Shown: positions 36,456 to 45,553, counted from the first letter of the stretch. The stretch is DNA of 64,000 nt from Streptomyces sp. PH10-H1 (GCF_030063355.1 NZ_JASISZ010000044.1:1-64000), one strand, 5' to 3'. The notes: generated by a model not told the origin, from the sequence alone. Program-made: numbers and translations.

Positions 36456-37552
36456 CCGAAACTCCTGTGCGTCGGCCTGCTCTGACGGATCATCAACACC
36501 AGTAGCCAGGGGGCGCCGAGGGTCGCGGTGACCACACCGACGGGCAGCCCGTGCACCGGCAGCAGGTGCTGCACCACCAGGTCGGAACCGAGCAGCAGGA
36601 CGGAGCCGGTCAGCGCCGACAGCGCCAGCGTTCCGGCGGTCGGCGGCCCGGCGATGAAGCGGACGACATGCGGTACGGCGAGCGCCACGAACGCGACCGG
36701 GCCGGTCAGCACGGCGGCCAGCGAGGCCAGCACGACGGCGGTGAGAAGCAGTTGGAGGCGCGCGGTGGACGGCGCCAGGCCGAGCCCGCCTGCCGAGTCG
36801 TCGCCCAGGTCCAGGACGGCCAGCCGCCGGTGCAGTACGAAGGCGACGGCCATCGCGGCGGCGACGGCCCCGCCCGCGGCGGACACTTCGGTCCAGGTCC
36901 GCCCGTACAGCGAGCCGGTGGTCCACTGCAGCGCTGAGTTGGCGAGTTCGGCGGGGAACCGCACCACCATCAGGTTCACGGCGGCGGCCAGCCCCGCCTG
37001 GACGGCCAGGCCGACCAGGACGAGACGGGTGACGCCGAGTCCCGAGCGCCAGGCGAACGCGCCGAGCAGGACGGCGGCGAGCAGTCCGCCGCCGAGGGCG
37101 GCCACCGGGATGAGGGTCTGCGAGGCGCCGGCGGCGAGCAGCGCGACGGCTCCGAGGGAGGCGCCGCCGGTCACCCCCATCACATCGGGGGAGGCGAGCG
37201 GATTGCGGAACAGCCGCTGCAGCAGCGCACCCGCGACGGCGAGTCCCGATCCCGCGACGATCGCCGCGGCCATCCTGGGGGCCCTGAACTCCTGGACCAC
37301 CAGCACATCGCCGGGGTCGCCGAGCCCGATCAGGGCGCGCAACGCGGTGAGCGGGGGCATCGGGATCTGCCCGGTGGTGAGCGCGGTGGTGGCAAGCACG
37401 AGGATCGCCGCCCCGGCGCAGACACTCAGCAGCACGGTGCGCCGTCGCGGGGAGGGCCGCCGCCGGGTCGCGGTGCGCGGCTCTGTGGGGAGAGCGGGCA
37501 GAATGGCGGTCTTCGCAGCGGTCGTAGAGGTGTTGGAGGCCGGGGGATTCAT
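36452..37552 (-). CDS. Ferric siderophore ABC permease (FecCD family)
   Basis: A 366-residue BtuC-like permease with about ten membrane helices after a hydrophilic N-terminal tail of about 40 residues. Family marks are EFRAPRMAAAIVAGSGLAVAGALLQ, RNPLASPDVMGVTGGASLG, GPVAFVALAVPHVVRFIAG and LPVGVVTATLGAPWLLVLM. It pairs with the next permease to form a heterodimeric channel. ATG 37552 overlaps the upstream stop (ATGA). Confidence 0.94.
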   Translation of the reverse strand: MNPPASNTSTTAAKTAILPALPTEPRTATRRRPSPRRRTVLLSVCAGAAILVLATTALTTGQIPMPPLTALRALIGLGDPGDVLVVQEFRAPRMAAAIVAGSGLAVAGALLQRLFRNPLASPDVMGVTGGASLGAVALLAAGASQTLIPVAALGGGLLAAVLLGAFAWRSGLGVTRLVLVGLAVQAGLAAAVNLMVVRFPAELANSALQWTTGSLYGRTWTEVSAAGGAVAAAMAVAFVLHRRLAVLDLGDDSAGGLGLAPSTARLQLLLTAVVLASLAAVLTGPVAFVALAVPHVVRFIAGPPTAGTLALSALTGSVLLLGSDLVVQHLLPVHGLPVGVVTATLGAPWLLVLMIRQSRPTHRSFG

Positions 37553-38574
37553 CGGGCCACCTTCCGGGCCAGCACCGCGAGCAGCGGGGCACCGAGGAAG
37601 GCGGTGACGATGCCGACTTCGAGTTCGGAGGGCGCGACCACGACGCGGCCCAGGACGTCGGCGCTGAGCAGCAGCACGGGGCCGGCGATCAGACAGCCGG
37701 GCACGAGCAGCCGGTGGTCGTTGCCGAACACCAGGCGCACCAGGTGCGGGGCGGCCAGGCCGATGAAGGCGACCGGGCCCGCCACCGCGACGGCGGAGCC
37801 GGCGAGCAGCACCACGGCGAGGCCGCCGGCCACCCGGATCCTGGCCACTGGCACGCCCAGCGCCTGCGCGGTCTCGTCGCCCAGGGCAAGGGCGTTGAGT
37901 GCCGGGGTGATGGTCAGTGCGAGCACCAGGCCGACGGCGATCAGCGGGAGTACGGGGTAGAGCACGTCGAGCCCCCGCCCGGCCAGGGAGCCCGCGAGCC
38001 AGAACCGGGCCTCGTCCAGGGTGCGGTTGCTCGCCAGCATCACGGCCGATGTCCAGGACACCAGGACGGCCGTCAGCACGGTGCCGCCGAGCGCGAGGCG
38101 TACCGGGTCGAGGTCGTCCGCCCGCCGCGCGAGCGTCTGGGCGAACAGCGCGGCGGCCGCGGCTCCGGCGAACGCGAACCACAGGTACTGGGCGGGATGG
38201 GTCAGATGCAGTGCGTAGATCGCGGTGACCACGGCGAAACCCGCGCCGGCGTTGATCCCCAGAGTGGTCGGCGAGGCCAGCGGGTTGCGGGTGACGCCCT
38301 GTGCGACGGCTCCGGCCACCCCGAGCGCCGCGCCGACCGCGAGTCCGACGAGGGTGCGCGGTACGCGGAGTCCGGTGACCACCACGGCGTCGCGGCCGTG
38401 GGCGTGACCGAAGAGCGCGTCGATCACGGTGCTGATCGGCACCGGCCGCGACCCGAGCGCGAGGCTCGCGAGGGCGCAGAGCACCAACGCGACGGCGCCG
38501 AGGAGGAACAGCGGTATCCGCCGTACCGGGGAGGGGAGCTGACCGCTGACGGCCGCCCGCTGATTGGTGAACAC
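37549..38574 (-). CDS. Ferric siderophore ABC permease (FecCD family)
   Basis: A 341-residue BtuC-like permease and the first gene of the block, directly behind the iron box. Typical sequences are LRVPRTLVGLAVGAALGVAGAVAQG, RNPLASPTTLGINAGAG, WLAGSLAGRG, AGPVAFIGLAAPHLVRL and ELEVGIVTAFLGAPLLAVLARK. About nine or ten hydrophobic helices are visible. The uptake genes preceding synthesis genes in one operon suggests that import and synthesis are induced together. Confidence 0.94.
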   Translation of the reverse strand: MFTNQRAAVSGQLPSPVRRIPLFLLGAVALVLCALASLALGSRPVPISTVIDALFGHAHGRDAVVVTGLRVPRTLVGLAVGAALGVAGAVAQGVTRNPLASPTTLGINAGAGFAVVTAIYALHLTHPAQYLWFAFAGAAAAALFAQTLARRADDLDPVRLALGGTVLTAVLVSWTSAVMLASNRTLDEARFWLAGSLAGRGLDVLYPVLPLIAVGLVLALTITPALNALALGDETAQALGVPVARIRVAGGLAVVLLAGSAVAVAGPVAFIGLAAPHLVRLVFGNDHRLLVPGCLIAGPVLLLSADVLGRVVVAPSELEVGIVTAFLGAPLLAVLARKVAR

Positions 38575-38590
38575 GAATCAGGATCTTAAG

Positions 38591-38608
38591 TTAGGTAAGC
38601 CTAACCTT
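38591..38608 (-). promoter_or_regulatory. Iron box (DmdR/IdeR type) upstream of siderophore operon
   Basis: TTAGGTAAGCCTAACCTT matches the 19-base actinobacterial iron-box pattern (TTAGGTTAGGCTxACCTAA) with TTAGG and CTAACCT arms. It starts 17 bases before the first permease gene, where an Fe(II)-bound DmdR/IdeR repressor would block transcription. This is the only such site seen near the nine-gene block. Confidence 0.85.
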
Positions 38609-38663
38609 GTCAATTCGCGGCGTGTCTGCGGCGGTGCCCGATCCGCCGTCGGCGGGGCGCGGA

Positions 38664-38987
38664 TTACATCATGCGTACGGCATATGTGACGTTGCTGACC
38701 GATTCGTCGTCCAGGCAACGGCCCGAGGCCAGGTCGAAGCGCTGCTTGAGCAGCGGGGAGGCGACGTAGGCGCGGCCGGCGTCCGAGCCGATCAGGCCGC
38801 GGGACAGCACATGGGCGCCGGTGAACGGGTCGCGGTTGTCGATCGCGTACAGAGTGCCGTGCCGGTCCTGGAAGAGGGCGGCCTGCCTGCCGTCGGGCAA
38901 CAGGGCGGCCACCCCGCGGCCGGGGGTCAGCAGCATGTCGTCGCAGACGGGGAACCACTCGTCGTCGAGGAGGAGTTCGATGGTCAT
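38664..38987 (-). CDS. nirD: Nitrite reductase (NADH) small subunit NirD
   Basis: A 107-residue Rieske-fold small subunit of assimilatory nitrite reductase. It reads VCDDMLLTPGRGVAALLPDG and LYAIDNRDPFTGAHVLSRG; the usual Rieske cysteines and histidines are absent, as in other NirD proteins, so no cluster is bound. ATG 38987 overlaps the nirB stop by four bases. It functions with NirB in reducing nitrite to ammonium in the cytoplasm. Confidence 0.93.
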   Translation of the reverse strand: MTIELLLDDEWFPVCDDMLLTPGRGVAALLPDGRQAALFQDRHGTLYAIDNRDPFTGAHVLSRGLIGSDAGRAYVASPLLKQRFDLASGRCLDDESVSNVTYAVRMM

Positions 38988-41614
38988 GACGTGACCGTCC
39001 CTTCGAGGGTGCGGATGGTGAGGGACGGGCCGGCGAGCAGGACGGGTCCGGCCGGCGCGGCGAGGTCGGGCTTGATCTGGTCGCGCTCCTCGACGAACCG
39101 GACGCTGGGGTCGGGAACGTCCGGCGCGTTGACGAACGAGACGAAACGGCTCAGCCGCTCGGGATCGCTGATCGTGTCGGCCCACTCGTCGCGGTAGCCC
39201 GCGACATGGTCCGACATCAGCGCCTCCAGCTCCTCGCAGATGCCGAGCGAGTCGTGCACGACGACATCGCGTACGTGCTCGAGGCCGCCCTCGATCCGCC
39301 CCAGCCAGGCGGAGGTGCGCTCCAGCCGGTCCGCGGTGCGGATGTAGAACATCAGGAACCGGTCGATGAGGCGCACCAGTTCCGCGTCGCTGAGATCCTG
39401 CGCCAGCAGATCCGCGTGGCGCGGATCGGCGCCGCCGTTGCCGCCGACGTACAGATTCCAGCCCGACGCGGTGGCGATGATCCCGAAGTCCTTGCCGCGC
39501 GCCTCCGCGCACTCGCGGGCGCAGCCCGAGACGGCGGACTTGAGCTTGTGCGGTGAGCGCAGGCCCCGGTAGCGCAGCTCCAGGTCGATGGCCATCTTCA
39601 CGCTGTCCTGGACGCCGTAGCGGCACCAGGTGCTGCCCACACAGGACTTCACCGTACGCAGCGCCTTGCCGTACGCGTGGCCGGACTCGAACCCGGCGTC
39701 CACCAGCCGGGTCCAGATCAGCGGCAGCTGGTCGACGCGGGCGCCGAAGAGGTCGATCCGCTGGCCGCCGGTGATCTTCGTGTAGAGGCCGAAGTCCCGG
39801 GCCACCTCGCCGATCACGATGAGCTTCTCCGGGGTGATCTCACCGCCGGGGATGCGCGGCACGATCGAGTACGAGCCATTGCGCTGGATATTGGCGAGAA
39901 AATGGTCGTTGGTGTCCTGGAGCGCGGCCTGTCCGCCGTCGAGTACATGCGTCGGCGCGCCGATCGACGGCGCGAGCGAGGCGATGACCGAGGCGACCGC
40001 GGGCTTGCAGATCTCACAGCCCTCGCTTCCCCTGGCGCCGTCACGGCCGTGGTTGTCGAGCAGTTCGGCGTACGACGTGATGCGCAGCGCCCGCACGATC
40101 TCGTACAGCTCCTGCCGGGTGTGGGCGAAGCAGCCGCACAGGCCCTTGTCCTCGGCGGCGGGCAGCAGCTGGCCCAGCACCTTGAGGCAACTGCCGCAGC
40201 CCGTACCGGCCTTGGTGCACTTCTTGATCTGCGGCACGGTGGTGCAGGAGTGCTCGGCGACGGCGGACAGGATCGCGCCCTTGGTGACGTTGTGGCAGCT
40301 GCAGATCACCGCCGTGTCGGGCAGTGACGACGGCCCGAGCTCGACCGGCGCGCCCGCGCCCGCCGGCAGCACCAGCCGCTCGGGCGGGACGGGCGGCACC
40401 GAGCCGGTCAGCGGGCGCAGCATGCCGTACGAGTCGGCGTCGCCGATGAGGATGCCGCCCAGCAGCACGCCCTCGCGCGAGACCACCAGCTTCTTGTACA
40501 CACCGGAACGGGAGTCGGAGTAGAGGACGTCCAGGCAGCCGGGGGTCGCCCCGTGGGCGTCGCCGAAGCTCGCCACGTCCACGCCGAGCAGCTTGAGTTT
40601 GGTCGACAGGTCCGCGCCGCGGAAGGAGCCCGCGTCGCCCGCGATCTCCTTCGCGGCCGTCTCCGCCATCTCGTAGCCGGGCGCGACCAGTCCGTACACC
40701 CGGCCGTCGGAGGCCAGCGCGCACTCGCCGATCGCGTACACCGCATCGTCCTGCGGCGTACGGCACTGGTCGTCCACCACGATCCCGCCGCGCTCGCCGA
40801 CCGGCAGGCCGCAGTCCCGGGCCAGCTGGTCCCGGGGCCGTACGCCCGCAGAGAAGACCACCAGGTCGGTGGCGAGCGACGAGCCGTCCGACAGCGACAT
40901 CGCGGCGACGCGGCCGTCCTCGCCGGCCTCGATCGCCTGGGTGCCGACGCCCGTGTGGACGGCGACCCCCATCTCCTCGATCGTGCGCCGTAGCGCCTCG
41001 CCGCCGCCCTCGTCGACCTGCACCGGCATCAGACGCGGCGCGAACTCCACGACATGGGTGTCGAGACCGAGCCCCTTGAGCGCGCCCGCCGCCTCGAGGC
41101 CCAGCAGTCCGCCGCCGACGACGGTGCCGGTCGTGCCCTTTTTGGCGTACTCCTCGATCGCCAGCAGGTCCTCGATCGTGCGGTACACGAAGCAGCCCTC
41201 GGCGTCCTTGCCCGGCACGGGCGGCACGAACGGGTACGAGCCGGTGGCCAGCACCAGCGTGTCGTACGCGACGGTCAGCCCGGAGCGGGCCGTCACCGTA
41301 CGGGCCGCGCGGTCGATCGTGAGCACGGGATCGCCCAGGTGCAGCTCGATGCCGTGCCGCTCCATGAACCCCTCTTCCGCGAGGGCGAGTTCACCGGGTG
41401 TCGTCCCCGAGAAGTAGGAGGTCAGATGGACCCGGTCGTACGCCGCCCGGGGCTCCTCGCACAGCACGACCACCCGCGCGCGATCGGTGACCCCCCGGTC
41501 GGCCAGTGCCTCCAGGAACCGCTGTCCGACCATGCCGTGTCCGACCAGCACGATCGTGGGAGCAGCCGTCGGGTCTGCGGCCGTCCGGTCTGCGGCCGTC
41601 GTGTCAGCAGCCAT
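38984..41614 (-). CDS. nirB: Nitrite reductase (NADH) large subunit NirB
   Basis: An 876-residue siroheme enzyme that reduces nitrite to ammonium with NAD(P)H. The N-terminal FAD/NAD part has VLVGHGMVGQRFLEAL and VGGGLLGLEAAGALKG; a BFD-like [2Fe-2S] domain follows with CSCHNVTKG and CTKAGTGCGSCLK (about 430-475), and the C-terminal siroheme/[4Fe-4S] domain has CVGSTWCRYG and SGCARECAEA. The start has GGAGG upstream. The first 17 residues are a D/T/A-rich tail. It is coded between a second flavoprotein and nirD and likely responds to nitrogen supply, although I found no clear GlnR box. Confidence 0.95.
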   Translation of the reverse strand: MAADTTAADRTAADPTAAPTIVLVGHGMVGQRFLEALADRGVTDRARVVVLCEEPRAAYDRVHLTSYFSGTTPGELALAEEGFMERHGIELHLGDPVLTIDRAARTVTARSGLTVAYDTLVLATGSYPFVPPVPGKDAEGCFVYRTIEDLLAIEEYAKKGTTGTVVGGGLLGLEAAGALKGLGLDTHVVEFAPRLMPVQVDEGGGEALRRTIEEMGVAVHTGVGTQAIEAGEDGRVAAMSLSDGSSLATDLVVFSAGVRPRDQLARDCGLPVGERGGIVVDDQCRTPQDDAVYAIGECALASDGRVYGLVAPGYEMAETAAKEIAGDAGSFRGADLSTKLKLLGVDVASFGDAHGATPGCLDVLYSDSRSGVYKKLVVSREGVLLGGILIGDADSYGMLRPLTGSVPPVPPERLVLPAGAGAPVELGPSSLPDTAVICSCHNVTKGAILSAVAEHSCTTVPQIKKCTKAGTGCGSCLKVLGQLLPAAEDKGLCGCFAHTRQELYEIVRALRITSYAELLDNHGRDGARGSEGCEICKPAVASVIASLAPSIGAPTHVLDGGQAALQDTNDHFLANIQRNGSYSIVPRIPGGEITPEKLIVIGEVARDFGLYTKITGGQRIDLFGARVDQLPLIWTRLVDAGFESGHAYGKALRTVKSCVGSTWCRYGVQDSVKMAIDLELRYRGLRSPHKLKSAVSGCARECAEARGKDFGIIATASGWNLYVGGNGGADPRHADLLAQDLSDAELVRLIDRFLMFYIRTADRLERTSAWLGRIEGGLEHVRDVVVHDSLGICEELEALMSDHVAGYRDEWADTISDPERLSRFVSFVNAPDVPDPSVRFVEERDQIKPDLAAPAGPVLLAGPSLTIRTLEGTVTS

Positions 41615-41616
41615 GG

Positions 41617-42879
41617 TCAGGAACCTCCGTCGTTGGTGAGCAGGTGGAGCAGCGGAGCGGACGTGGCCGGGAGCGCTTCGTCGGCCTCCCAGGTGCGGGC
41701 GAGCGTGCCCACCGCGGCGAGATCGCCGAGCAGGATCCCGCCGACCAGCCGGTCGTCACGGATGACGACCTTCCGGTACGCGCCGCGGGTCGCGTCCGCG
41801 AGCCGCAGCACGTCGTCGCCGGGAGCGGGACGCGGGTCGCCGAACGCGGCGATGTCGAAGGGGGCGATACCGGTGCTGCCGAAGGGGGTGGCGGAGCCGC
41901 CGAGGGTCAGCCGGGTGAGCGCGCGGGTGCCGCCGTAGCCGGCGGCGGTCTCGCCGGCCAGCAGCCGCGCCAGCACATCGGCCTGCTCGCGGGCCGCGTT
42001 CGCCAGGCCGTACACGACGCCCCGGTGCTGCGCGCAGTCGCCGATCGCGTGGATGCGCGGGTCGGACGTACGCAGCTCGTCGTCCACGACGATGCCCTTG
42101 GCGACGTCGAGTCCGGCCGCCTGCGCCAGTCCGACGCGGGGGCGCACTCCGCAGGCGAGAACGACGATGTCGGCTCCCAGGCAGTAGCCGTCGGCGAGTT
42201 CGACGGACTCCACGACGCGGGGGCCGTCCTGCGCGCCGGGGGACTGTGTGCGCAGCCCCCGCACCCGGCACTCCGTGTGGACCTCCACGCCGAGCGACTC
42301 GAGATGGGCGCGCAGCAGCCTGCCTGCCGGCTCGTCCAGATGGCGTTCCATGAGGTATTCGCCCTGCTGGGCGAGGACCACCTGGGCGCCGCGCGCCGCC
42401 AGTGCCCGGGCCGCGGAGACGCCGAGCAGGCCGCCGCCGACCACCACGGCGCGCACGCCGGGGCCCACCGCCTCGGACAGCGCCAGGCAGTCGTCCATGG
42501 TGCGGAAGGCGTGGACACCCAGCGGCAGATCGCCCCGGCCGTCCTCGAACAGGCCGCGCAGCGGCGGAAGTACCGGGTTCGAGCCGGTGGCCAGCACCAG
42601 CCGGTCGTACCGGACCACCGAGCCGTCGTCGCACACCGCGACCTGCTCCGCGCGGTCCACCCGCACCACGCGCCGGACCGTACAGCCCGCGGCCGGCAGC
42701 GCGATGACATCCGGCGCGTAGCGCCCGGCGAGTACCTCGGCGAGCAGCACCCTGTTGTACGGCGCGTGCTGCTCCTCGCCGATGAGCGTCACCCGCACGT
42801 CGTGCGGAGCGAGCTGCTGCGCCAGGCGCGCGCCCGCCATCCCGCCGCCGATCACCACGATGTCCATGCCCATGCCCAC
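41617..42879 (-). CDS. FAD-dependent NAD(P)H oxidoreductase of nitrate assimilation
   Basis: A 420-residue flavoprotein similar to the N-terminal half of NirB and to NasB/NasC-type electron-transfer subunits. FAD binding is shown by DIVVIGGGMAGARLA, NAD(P) binding by AVVVGGGLLGVSAARAL, and the FAD-sealing IHAIGDCAQHRG follows. There is no [2Fe-2S] or siroheme part. It ends two bases before nirB on the same strand and probably supplies electrons to the nitrate reductase NasA or acts with NirBD. MGMGM at the start leaves three possible ATGs within five codons. Confidence 0.88.
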   Translation of the reverse strand: MGMGMDIVVIGGGMAGARLAQQLAPHDVRVTLIGEEQHAPYNRVLLAEVLAGRYAPDVIALPAAGCTVRRVVRVDRAEQVAVCDDGSVVRYDRLVLATGSNPVLPPLRGLFEDGRGDLPLGVHAFRTMDDCLALSEAVGPGVRAVVVGGGLLGVSAARALAARGAQVVLAQQGEYLMERHLDEPAGRLLRAHLESLGVEVHTECRVRGLRTQSPGAQDGPRVVESVELADGYCLGADIVVLACGVRPRVGLAQAAGLDVAKGIVVDDELRTSDPRIHAIGDCAQHRGVVYGLANAAREQADVLARLLAGETAAGYGGTRALTRLTLGGSATPFGSTGIAPFDIAAFGDPRPAPGDDVLRLADATRGAYRKVVIRDDRLVGGILLGDLAAVGTLARTWEADEALPATSAPLLHLLTNDGGS

Positions 42880-43055
42880 GAGCCTGCGCGGCGGCTGTTA
42901 CCCGGCCGCATCACCGCCATTTCCTGCGGGGAACGGTGCGCTCTTCGCCGCACCGGGCGAGGTGTGAGCGTACGGGTGGCCCTGCCGTGAGGCGCGGCGT
43001 GTCAGGGGTGGCCCGGCCCGGCGTCCCGGGCCACGGGGACCGGTACGGTCGGACG

Positions 43056-43481
43056 GTGCCCGCACCCGACGACAGTCCCGGCTTCCTGTTCTGGCGCGCC
43101 TCGCTCCACTGGCAGCACGCCATCGCGGCGGCCCTGGCCCCGCTGGACCTCACCCACGCCCAGTTCGTCCTGCTGGCCGGCCTGTGGTGGCTGGACGGCC
43201 GGGGCGAGCGGCCCAACCAGCTCCGGCTGGCCCGGCACAGTGGCACGGACGTGAAGATGACGTCCCAGGTGGTGCGGCGGCTGGAGGACAAGGGCCTGCT
43301 CACCCGCGTGACCGATCCGGGCGACACCCGGGCCAAGCGGCTCGGCATCACACCGGCGGGAGCGCGGCTCGCCACCGAGGCGGTCGCCGCGGTCGAGGCC
43401 GCCGACGCGGCGTTCTTCGGCGCGGTCCCCGACCGGGCGGCGCTGCTCGCCGTACTGCGGCCGCTGGCCGCCGAAGAGTGA
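43056..43481 (+). CDS. MarR-family transcriptional regulator
   Basis: A 141-residue winged-helix regulator. Residues about 15-125 hold the MarR fold (LDLTHAQFVLLAGLWWL, SGTDVKMTSQVVRRLEDKGLLTR, DPGDTRAKRLGITPAGARL). GTG 43056 is chosen because TACGGT lies six bases upstream, as at other leaderless genes here, and because homology starts at once; an in-frame ATG at 42936 is rejected. It is divergent from the nitrite-reductase block and upstream of an isochorismatase-like gene. Ligand and targets unknown. Confidence 0.88.
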   Translation: MPAPDDSPGFLFWRASLHWQHAIAAALAPLDLTHAQFVLLAGLWWLDGRGERPNQLRLARHSGTDVKMTSQVVRRLEDKGLLTRVTDPGDTRAKRLGITPAGARLATEAVAAVEAADAAFFGAVPDRAALLAVLRPLAAEE

Positions 43482-43557
43482 TCGCTGACCGGATCGGTCC
43501 GCATCCAGGCACAATGGTGTCTGTCGCGGGGGCCACTCCGAGGGCCAGGATCGAGGC

Positions 43558-44142
43558 ATGAACCGAGCACTGATCGTCATCGACGTCCAGGAGTCCTTCC
43601 GGCAGCTCCCGCTGTGGCAGGCCTCGTCCAACCCCGGCATCGTCGGGAAGGTGAACAGCCTCGTGGCGTACGCCCGCGAGTCGGGTGACCTCGTCGTCTG
43701 GGTGCTGCACTCGGAGCCGGGCACCGGAGGCGTCTTCGACCCAGCCGGCGGCCACGTACGCCTGATGGAGGGGCTGGAGCCGCTCGACGGGGAGCCGGTG
43801 CTCTCCAAGACCTCGCACAACGCCTTCACCACCACGAATCTCCAGCAGCTCCTCACCTCGCGGGGTGTCACCGAGGTCATCACCAGCGGCATCCGCACCG
43901 AGCAGTGCGTCGAGACGACGACCCGGCTCGCCTCCGACCTCGGCTACGAGGTCACCTTCGTCGTAGACGCGACCGCCACCACCCCCCGCGAGCACTGGGA
44001 CGCACCCGCCGACCGCTCGGTGGAGGAGATCCTCGCCGACCCGCTCACCCTGTCCACCGACGACATCATCGCCCGCACCGAGTACGCGCTCGCCGGCCGG
44101 TTCGCCAGGGTCACCACCGTCAAGGAGCTGACCGGATCGTGA
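43558..44142 (+). CDS. Isochorismatase-family cysteine hydrolase
   Basis: A 194-residue hydrolase with the catalytic triad Asp9 (VIDVQESF), Lys84 (LSKTSHNAF) and Cys117 (RTEQCVETT). Family members act on nicotinamide, N-carbamoyl compounds or isochorismate; the substrate here is not evident. The stop overlaps the GTG of the GlxA-like regulator, so the two are cotranscribed, and the regulator probably controls this enzyme. Confidence 0.92.
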   Translation: MNRALIVIDVQESFRQLPLWQASSNPGIVGKVNSLVAYARESGDLVVWVLHSEPGTGGVFDPAGGHVRLMEGLEPLDGEPVLSKTSHNAFTTTNLQQLLTSRGVTEVITSGIRTEQCVETTTRLASDLGYEVTFVVDATATTPREHWDAPADRSVEEILADPLTLSTDDIIARTEYALAGRFARVTTVKELTGS

Positions 44143-45044
44143 CCCGGGTCGTCTTCCTGCTCGTCCCGCAGCTGCATCTTCTGGACCTCGCGGGGCCCGC
44201 GCAGGTGTTCTCCACCGCGGCCGACCACGGCTACGACTACGAGACCCGTTACGTCGCCGAGCAGGAAGACATCCCGACCGCCCAGGGCGTCCCGCTCAGG
44301 GCGGACACCCGCTGGCCGGACCTCGCCCCCGACGACCTGGTGATCGTCCCCGGCTGGCGGTCCAGCACACTCCGCCAGAACGGGCAGATCGGCGCGGCCA
44401 CGCTCCAGCGGCTGCGCGACCACCACGCCGCGGGCGGGGTCGTCGCCAGCATCTGCGCGGGCGCCGACGCCCTCGGCCGGGCCGGGCTCCTGGACGGGCG
44501 GCGCTGCACCACCCATCACGACGTGCAGGACGAACTCGCCCGCCGCTACCCGCGCGCCACGGTCGTCCGCGACGTCCTCTACGTGATCGACGACCGCGTC
44601 ATCAGTTCCGCCGGCATCGCCAGCGGCATCGACCTCGCCCTCCACCTCGTCGCCGTCCGGCACGGCCCGGGCGCCGCCGCCCGGGTGGCCCGCGAGATGG
44701 TGGTCTTCGCCCGGCGCAACGGCGACGCGCAGCAGGCCAGCGCCATGCTCCGGCACCGCTCCCATCTGAGCGACGCCGTCCACCGCGTCCAGGACCTCAT
44801 CGACGCGCGCTTCTCGGAACACCTCGGCCTCGCCGACCTCGCCGCCACCTCCGGCGTCAGCGAACGCACCCTCACCCGCCGCTTCGGCGAGGCCACCGGC
44901 CTCACCCCGCTCCGCTACCAGCAGGTGCTGCGCGTCGAGCGCGCCGAACACCTCATCTCCCACGGCACCACGGTCGAATCGGCCGCCCGCGCCGTCGGCT
45001 TCGAGGACGCCCGTATGCTCCGCCGCCTCCGCGCGCGGACCTGA
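44139..45044 (+). CDS. GlxA-family AraC-type regulator
   Basis: A 301-residue regulator with an N-terminal DJ-1/PfpI-like domain (VVFLLVPQLHLLDLAGPAQVF, nucleophile-elbow SICAGADALGRAG) and a C-terminal AraC double HTH (LGLADLAATSGVSERTLTRRF, then VESAARAVGFEDARMLRRL). GTG 44139 overlaps the previous stop (GTGA). Proteins of this type respond to amino-acid- or amine-derived signals. Local control of the isochorismatase-family gene is inferred. Confidence 0.92.
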   Translation: MTRVVFLLVPQLHLLDLAGPAQVFSTAADHGYDYETRYVAEQEDIPTAQGVPLRADTRWPDLAPDDLVIVPGWRSSTLRQNGQIGAATLQRLRDHHAAGGVVASICAGADALGRAGLLDGRRCTTHHDVQDELARRYPRATVVRDVLYVIDDRVISSAGIASGIDLALHLVAVRHGPGAAARVAREMVVFARRNGDAQQASAMLRHRSHLSDAVHRVQDLIDARFSEHLGLADLAATSGVSERTLTRRFGEATGLTPLRYQQVLRVERAEHLISHGTTVESAARAVGFEDARMLRRLRART

Positions 45045-45076
45045 CATCTTCCGCTCAGCGTCGGGCCAGGAGTGGG

Positions 45077-45553
45077 TCAGGCGAGGGGGCGGACCGTGAC
45101 GACCGGGTCGTGGCGGACCGGGAAGTTCACCGAGCTCGCGATGAAGCAGGAGCGGTGGGCGTCGTCGTGGAGGGCGATGGCCTTGTCGGCCATGTCCTGG
45201 GAGGCGACCTCGACCTGCGGGCGCAGTACCGCCTCGGTGAAGTGGCCGCCGGTCGCGGTCTGTTCCATCGTGCCGTGCGCGTGATCCGTATAGCCGGTCA
45301 CGGTCACGCCGCCGACGGCGCAGACGTGCAGATAGGCCAGCATGTGGCACTGCGACAGCGCGGCGAGCAGCAGTTGCTCGGGGTTCCAGCGGGTCGCGTC
45401 GCCTCGGAAGGACGGGTCGGAGCTGCCGAGGATGGTCGGCAGGCCGGCGGCGGACACCGCGTGGGAGCGGTCGTAGGAACGGTAAGTGCTGGTTCCGGTA
45501 CCGAGGTTGCCGGTCCAGGTGACCTGGGTGTCATAGCTGTGAGGCGTGGGCAC
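45077..45553 (-). CDS. OsmC-family peroxiredoxin-like protein
   Basis: A 158-residue OsmC/YhfA-like protein. The two redox cysteines are Cys69 (LSQCHMLAYLH) and Cys136 (HRSCFIASSVNFPV), placed as in thiol-dependent organic peroxide reductases of the family. It likely detoxifies organic or fatty-acid hydroperoxides. It is convergent with the GlxA-like gene, and nasA lies 45 bases upstream on the same strand, though a functional link is not obvious. Confidence 0.9.
   Translation of the reverse strand: MPTPHSYDTQVTWTGNLGTGTSTYRSYDRSHAVSAAGLPTILGSSDPSFRGDATRWNPEQLLLAALSQCHMLAYLHVCAVGGVTVTGYTDHAHGTMEQTATGGHFTEAVLRPQVEVASQDMADKAIALHDDAHRSCFIASSVNFPVRHDPVVTVRPLA

Noticed and set aside
42880..42960. 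GlnR-type site upstream of the nitrite-reductase block
   Set aside because: GTTAC with a six-base spacer is followed by GCATC rather than GAAAC; too weak to report. The nasA upstream region gave no better match.
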